NCBI GenBank assembly: GCA_044225565.1
Contig: JBGAIL010000161.1
Span: forward strand, 1-10,867
Source of the DNA: CAVXAE01 sp044225565
GTDB taxonomy: Bacteria > Pseudomonadota > Gammaproteobacteria > Steroidobacterales > Steroidobacteraceae
DNA: 10,867 bases
Reading direction: 5' to 3'
Part shown: positions 8,132 through 10,867 of the stretch, in pieces
Position numbering within the stretch: position 1 is the stretch's first letter
Layout of the letters: each line of letters opens with the position of its first letter
Program-made: the position numbers and the translations under genes
The notes under the pieces: model-generated
The model's database searches: none
What the model saw: the letters and a program-made list of their open reading frames with translations, nothing else
What the model was told of the DNA's origin: nothing

Positions 8132-8137
8132 TCCTTT
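8132..8137 (-). promoter_or_regulatory. ribosome binding site for the adaptor gene (supports the GTG start)
   Basis: On the - strand AAAGGA is followed by 5 nt (CCACC) and then the GTG at 8126. This good Shine-Dalgarno match at normal spacing is why the GTG is taken as the start. Confidence 0.65.
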
Positions 8138-8207
8138 ACCCGGAAGCAGCGAGTTTGTTGCAGCCGGCGGCTTCCAGGCCGGATGACTCGGGGCGGGGAG
8201 GCTAACC

Positions 8208-8231
8208 CCCTTGCTCATGTCAGGGCAAGGG
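8208..8231. promoter_or_regulatory. 7-bp dyad upstream of the efflux operon, candidate operator
   Basis: CCCTTGC (8208-8214) and GCAAGGG (8225-8231) are exact reverse complements separated by 10 nt. The dyad lies 82-105 bp before the adaptor start, in the only sizeable gap from which the efflux genes could be transcribed. A dimeric repressor of the TetR or MarR kind often binds such a site before efflux genes, but no regulator gene is nearby and the match could be chance. As RNA it would form a hairpin, but with no T-run after it on either strand. I could not find a convincing -35/-10 pair in 8127-8345. Confidence 0.35.
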
Positions 8232-8345
8232 CTCGGTTTACCGCAAGAGAATGCAGGAAGTCCCTCATTTTCCGGGACGAATGGCACCCGCAAGCTTCCC
8301 GGCCTCGAGGGTCGGCCTCAGATCGCCAAACGGGTGGGAACGGCG

Positions 8346-8383
8346 AGAAAAACGAGCGGGGCGAGTTCACGACTACGCCCCGC
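8346..8383 (-). terminator. Rho-independent terminator after the FecR/DUF6600 gene
   Basis: Reading the - strand, GCGGGGCG (8383-8376) pairs perfectly with CGCCCCGC (8363-8356) around a 12-nt loop, and is followed by TCGTTTTTC. The hairpin starts 8 nt after the stop codon at 8392-8394. An 8-bp GC-rich stem followed by five Ts is a good intrinsic terminator. It separates this gene from the efflux operon, so the latter needs its own promoter in 8127-8345. Confidence 0.75.
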
Positions 8384-8391
8384 CATCTCCT

Positions 8392-10092
8392 CTAGCGTCG
8401 GTTCTGGTCTATGCGCGTGGTATTGCGCTGGCTCTGCGGCGGGGGTGAGGGCGGTGAGGCCCGCCGCTCGGGGATGGCCGAGCTCCGCGGAGGCTGCCGC
8501 TCCATGACGCGGGCCGGAGGCGTGTAGCTGCGGGTGGGCGGCGGAGAAACCGTTCGAGCAGGCGGAACCGTGACTGTACGACCAGCTGACTGCGAGCTGC
8601 TGCTCGGCGGCGTGTAGCGGGGGATGGTGCGGCTGGGCAGCGTGCCATTCGGAACCGTCCGTGCCGGGATCGACGGACGCGAAATCTCGTTCCGCTCACG
8701 GCTCTCGCGAGCCTCCCGGAGCGCTTCCCTGTTCGTAGTGATCGTCGTGGTACGCGGCGTCGTGACGCGTGACCCCGCATCTCGATCCGGAGAGGCCTGC
8801 AGCCGCGGTGGCTGATATGTCGGGCGTGCCGCTGCGCGCAGCTCCGCAGAATTGCCTCGGCTGATGTATCGGGCAGCAGGAGCCGGCGGCTTCGCGGCCG
8901 TGAATGTCTGCCGTGGCAGCGCGACGACGTGATCCGCCGCCCGCTCATTCATGTATCGGCCCGGCTGAGCACGGCCCCGATACACGTTGGTGATGTGATC
9001 GACATTCACGATGGTTGTATTCGTGACGTTCACCTGCCGCACGTAACGATCGCTCGCGCGATAGCGTGGCACGTAAACTTCACGCGGGCCGAGCGGGAAC
9101 CAGGCATATCCACCGCCGCGCGGCACCCAGCCGACCAGCGCCGGCGCGTACACCGGCCGGACGTGGCGCGGCCCCGGCACCCAGCACCACCGCGAGCGCA
9201 GGTAGGCCCAGCGGCCGTAGTGGAACGGCGCGAAGCCCCAAGGCGCCTGGTCGATCCAGGTCCATCCCCACGGCCCGATGTATGCCCACTGCCCGAAGCG
9301 ATACGGTGCCCAGCCCGCCGAGATGCGCCTCGGGTACCACACGGAACCGTAGTAGGAGTCGGTCTCCCATACTCCGTACTCGTCCAGGTCTCTATACCCG
9401 ATGACGTCGCGCGACACGTAGCGCGAGGAGGGTGAGCTCTCGTAATCGCGGGATTCGCGCCTTTCGGCCCAGGCTTCGAGCTCGTTGCGGGGGCCGAGCG
9501 AGCGCACGTCCTCCTGCAGCGACGAAGTGCCGGTATAGCGGCCTTCCTGCGACGCGTGCAGCGAGAACACCTGCTGGCCGCTTTCGATTTCGGTGCCACC
9601 TTCTCGTACGCCGACCACGGTGGTCTCGCCGCCGTTCTCCACCGCGAGCCGGTATTCGCCGGGCTCCATCAGCGAGACGCGCGCATTGGCCGTCTCGACT
9701 TCGATGCGATCCCCTTCACGCAGCTCGCGCACATGGATGACGGTCTCTCCGTCGATAAGGCGTAGCGCAAGCGTCTGGTCGTCCAGCGCGAGCAGCGAAA
9801 TACTGCTGCGCTCACCGATGTGCAGGCTGGCGACGTCGACCTGCAGCTCCGCGCGGGCACGGTCACCGACATCGATCTCATCGCCGGAGGTGAGGGGGCG
9901 GTTGAGCTCGGCCCGTTCACGTTCCCCATTCTCCGCGGCCGCCAGGGAGACGTCGCCTTGTACGTAACTCAGGCGCGCGACCCGGTCCGGCGGGTCGGCC
10001 TCGGTCTCTTCCTGCGCGAATGCCCCCCGGCCGGCCAGCAGCACGACCGGCAGGATCGCGGCGATTCGGCTCCAGCGGGACAGGGCGCTCAT
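8392..10092 (-). CDS. secreted FecR-like domain protein with Trp-rich DUF6600-type region and disordered tail
   Basis: This 566-aa protein of unknown function begins with a clear signal peptide (hydrophobic 9-24, probable cleavage after AFA, residue 26), so it should act in the periplasm, outer membrane or outside. Residues about 40-170 look like a FecR-type beta domain: VARLSYVQGDVSL, then a DEIDVGDRARAEL stretch, an IGERSSISL stretch and a VENGGETTVVGVREG stretch. Residues about 240-345 are very rich in Trp, Tyr, Gly and Pro and match the DUF6600 style. Two units align at 260-280 and 286-306 (GWAPYRFGQWAYIGPWGWTW and GFAPFHYGRWAYLRSRWCW). Residues about 400-566 are Pro/Arg/Thr/Ser-rich and predicted disordered. 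The ATG at 10092 has GAGGAG 9 nt upstream. No sigma factor or TonB receptor gene is adjacent, so it is not a classic iron-signalling FecR. A role at the cell envelope or matrix is only a guess. Confidence 0.88.
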   Translation of the reverse strand: MSALSRWSRIAAILPVVLLAGRGAFAQEETEADPPDRVARLSYVQGDVSLAAAENGERERAELNRPLTSGDEIDVGDRARAELQVDVASLHIGERSSISLLALDDQTLALRLIDGETVIHVRELREGDRIEVETANARVSLMEPGEYRLAVENGGETTVVGVREGGTEIESGQQVFSLHASQEGRYTGTSSLQEDVRSLGPRNELEAWAERRESRDYESSPSSRYVSRDVIGYRDLDEYGVWETDSYYGSVWYPRRISAGWAPYRFGQWAYIGPWGWTWIDQAPWGFAPFHYGRWAYLRSRWCWVPGPRHVRPVYAPALVGWVPRGGGYAWFPLGPREVYVPRYRASDRYVRQVNVTNTTIVNVDHITNVYRGRAQPGRYMNERAADHVVALPRQTFTAAKPPAPAARYISRGNSAELRAAARPTYQPPRLQASPDRDAGSRVTTPRTTTITTNREALREARESRERNEISRPSIPARTVPNGTLPSRTIPRYTPPSSSSQSAGRTVTVPPARTVSPPPTRSYTPPARVMERQPPRSSAIPERRASPPSPPPQSQRNTTRIDQNRR

Positions 10093-10218
10093 GAGGCTAG
10101 GCTCCTCGTGTCAGGGGCTTGCAGATTGGGCCGAGCCGCCTGAATTGGCAATGAATACCGCCGGCAGCGGATCGAGCGAAATGGGCGCGGAAAGCCACAT
10201 TGAGCTAACTCCCTGAGC

Positions 10219-10249
10219 GGGCAGTGGTTCCTGGGGAAGGGGAAGGGGG
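10219..10249 (+). other. G-run tract (possible G-quadruplex) next to the tRNA 3' end
   Basis: The + strand holds GGG (10219-10221), GGGG (10233-10236), GGGG (10239-10242) and GGGGG (10245-10249), with loops of 11, 2 and 2 nt. This could fold as a quadruplex in single-stranded DNA. On the other strand it makes the tRNA trailer strongly C-rich. No hairpin terminator for the tRNA is visible here. Confidence 0.3.
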
Positions 10250-10252
10250 AAA

Positions 10253-10328
10253 TGGTGCCGGCTCACAGAATCGAACTGTGGACCCCATCATTACGAATGA
10301 TGTGCTCTACCAGCTGAGCTAAGCCGGC
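10253..10328 (-). tRNA. tRNA-Thr (anticodon CGU)
   Basis: The 76-nt gene folds as a full cloverleaf on the - strand. The acceptor stem is GCCGGCT with AGCCGGC (7 bp), the D-arm has GCTC with GAGC, the anticodon stem is CATCA with TGATG around loop TTCGTAA, and the T-arm is CACAG with CTGTG around TTCGATT. The anticodon CGT (10293-10295) reads ACG codons for threonine. The CCA end is encoded in the DNA (10253-10255), after discriminator A. All structural parts are intact. Confidence 0.97.
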
Positions 10329-10348
10329 ACGGCCTTCCGAGGGCGCGG

Positions 10349-10377
10349 ATTCTACAGTCACCCGACGCGCCTGTCGC
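10349..10377 (-). promoter_or_regulatory. sigma-70 promoter of the tRNA-Thr gene
   Basis: On the - strand GCGACA (10377-10372; 4 of 6 against TTGACA) and TAGAAT (10354-10349; 5 of 6 against TATAAT) are spaced by exactly 17 bp. The -10 ends 20 nt before the mature tRNA 5' end, giving a leader of about 13 nt. The stretch after the -10 is CCGCGCCC. Such a GC-rich discriminator is typical of stable-RNA promoters under stringent (ppGpp) control. Confidence 0.65.
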
Positions 10378-10470
10378 CAGATGCGCAAATCGAGGCGAAG
10401 CCGGCAGATATGCGGCTGGCTGCTGCGAATGGAGGGAGCGCATTCTGAAGCCCTCGTCGCATTCATCCAT

Positions 10471-10477
10471 GGAGGGG
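10471..10477 (+). promoter_or_regulatory. ribosome binding site for the pseudopilin gene (decides the start)
   Basis: GGAGGGG lies 6 nt before the ATG at 10484. A second in-frame ATG at 10469 overlaps the left edge of this site and has no such motif before it, so 10484 is preferred. Confidence 0.65.
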
Positions 10478-10483
10478 CCAGGG

Positions 10484-10867
10484 ATGGTCTCGTGTCGCGC
10501 CATATCGCAGGGATTCATGCTGCTCGAATTGCTCATCGTCCTTTTGCTGGTGGCGGTGCTCGCCGCTTTCGCCGTGCCGGGTTTCGGCGAGCTGCGCCGG
10601 TCCGTCGGCATCAGCACCGGGGCGAATCAGATGGTGTGGGCGCTGCACTACGCGCGCAGCGCTGCCTTGCTGCGTGGCCTGCCGACCGTGGTCTGCCTGT
10701 CCGCGGACGGCATGAGCTGCCTGGCAGGGGCGAGCGGAGCGGGTGTCGGCTGGATCATCTTTCATGATCGGGAGCGCGGCTCGCCGACTCAGTTCGGCGG
10801 TGCTGACGAGCTGCTGCGGGACGTGCGGTTGTCCCCCGGCTTCACGGTGCGGGGTACTCGAGCGGCC
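10484..10867 (+). CDS. GspH/FimT-type minor pilin (pseudopilin), 5' part, runs off the window
   Basis: The 128 codons visible here stay open to the window edge. The start has a short leader of 10 residues ending in Gly, then the prepilin peptidase site G|FMLLE with the key Glu at +5, and then a hydrophobic helix (about 11-31) that anchors the protein before assembly into a type IV pilus or type II secretion pseudopilus. The following helix, with ANQMVWALHYARSAALLRG, is the usual FimT/FimU/GspH pattern. After it comes VVCLSADGMSC, whose two cysteines at close spacing are common in FimT proteins and may form a disulphide, and then GWIIFHD, which begins the GspH beta domain. The ATG at 10484 has GGAGGGG 6 nt upstream. 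The expected next genes, outside the window, would be pilV, pilW, pilX, pilY1 and pilE. FimT/FimU is preferred over GspH, but they are hard to tell apart here. Confidence 0.9.
   Translation, partial: MVSCRAISQGFMLLELLIVLLLVAVLAAFAVPGFGELRRSVGISTGANQMVWALHYARSAALLRGLPTVVCLSADGMSCLAGASGAGVGWIIFHDRERGSPTQFGGADELLRDVRLSPGFTVRGTRAA

Noticed and set aside
8139..8175. GGAAGC...GCTTCC inverted repeat in the adaptor leader, as a riboswitch or attenuator
   Set aside because: A 6-bp stem with a 22-nt loop and no alternative structure or conserved core is too weak.
10201..10212. TTAGCTCA on the - strand, as a remnant of a second tRNA D-arm and possible attachment-site duplicate
   Set aside because: Only 8 bases match the tRNA and nothing else of a tRNA is around it. 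No integrase or long direct repeat of the tRNA 3' end is present.
10403..10418. GG-N10-GC spacing upstream of the pseudopilin gene, as a sigma-54 promoter
   Set aside because: Only the invariant doublets fit and the rest of the consensus is poor. FimT-type genes are not generally sigma-54 driven.
1..10867. CRISPR array, insertion sequence, prophage or toxin-antitoxin genes
   Set aside because: No regularly spaced repeats, transposase or integrase motifs, terminal inverted repeats or small paired genes were seen on either strand.

Overview
This is a high-GC stretch of ordinary-looking bacterial chromosome, most likely from a gammaproteobacterium. Reasons: a FimT-type minor pilin, an HAE1-type RND pump with its adaptor, a tRNA gene that encodes its own CCA end, and a good sigma-70 promoter. 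The lineage is inferred from gene content and base composition. No close relative could be checked.

Left part (1-2937, + strand): the last 42 codons of an MFS transporter; then a reductase of the beta-hydroxyacid dehydrogenase family that looks most like tartronate semialdehyde (2-hydroxy-3-oxopropionate) reductase; then a secreted M28 zinc metallopeptidase with a PA domain. A D-glycerate 3-kinase-like gene converges on the peptidase from the other strand, with only 10 bp between the stop codons. Reductase and kinase could act in sequence: tartronate semialdehyde to glycerate to 3-phosphoglycerate.

Middle part (2948-8126, - strand): a compact run of periplasmic adaptor (MFP), RND pump and glycerate kinase, with 13 bp and 39 bp between the genes. 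This is probably one transcript. No outer-membrane channel gene is present. The adaptor carries an exact 36-bp tandem duplication inside its coiled-coil hairpin. A 7-bp dyad lies upstream of the adaptor, followed further upstream by an intrinsic terminator belonging to the next gene.

Right part (8346-10867): a secreted protein on the - strand combining a FecR-like domain, a Trp-rich DUF6600-like region and a disordered Pro/Arg/Thr/Ser tail; a tRNA-Thr(CGU) gene on the - strand with its own promoter; and, on the + strand, the start of a GspH/FimT pseudopilin gene that runs off the window and probably opens a minor pilin cluster.

No undescribed defence, mobile or RNA system is evident. The best leads are the adaptor duplication, the FecR/DUF6600 protein and the glycerate pairing. 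No stretch over 300 bases lacks a gene.
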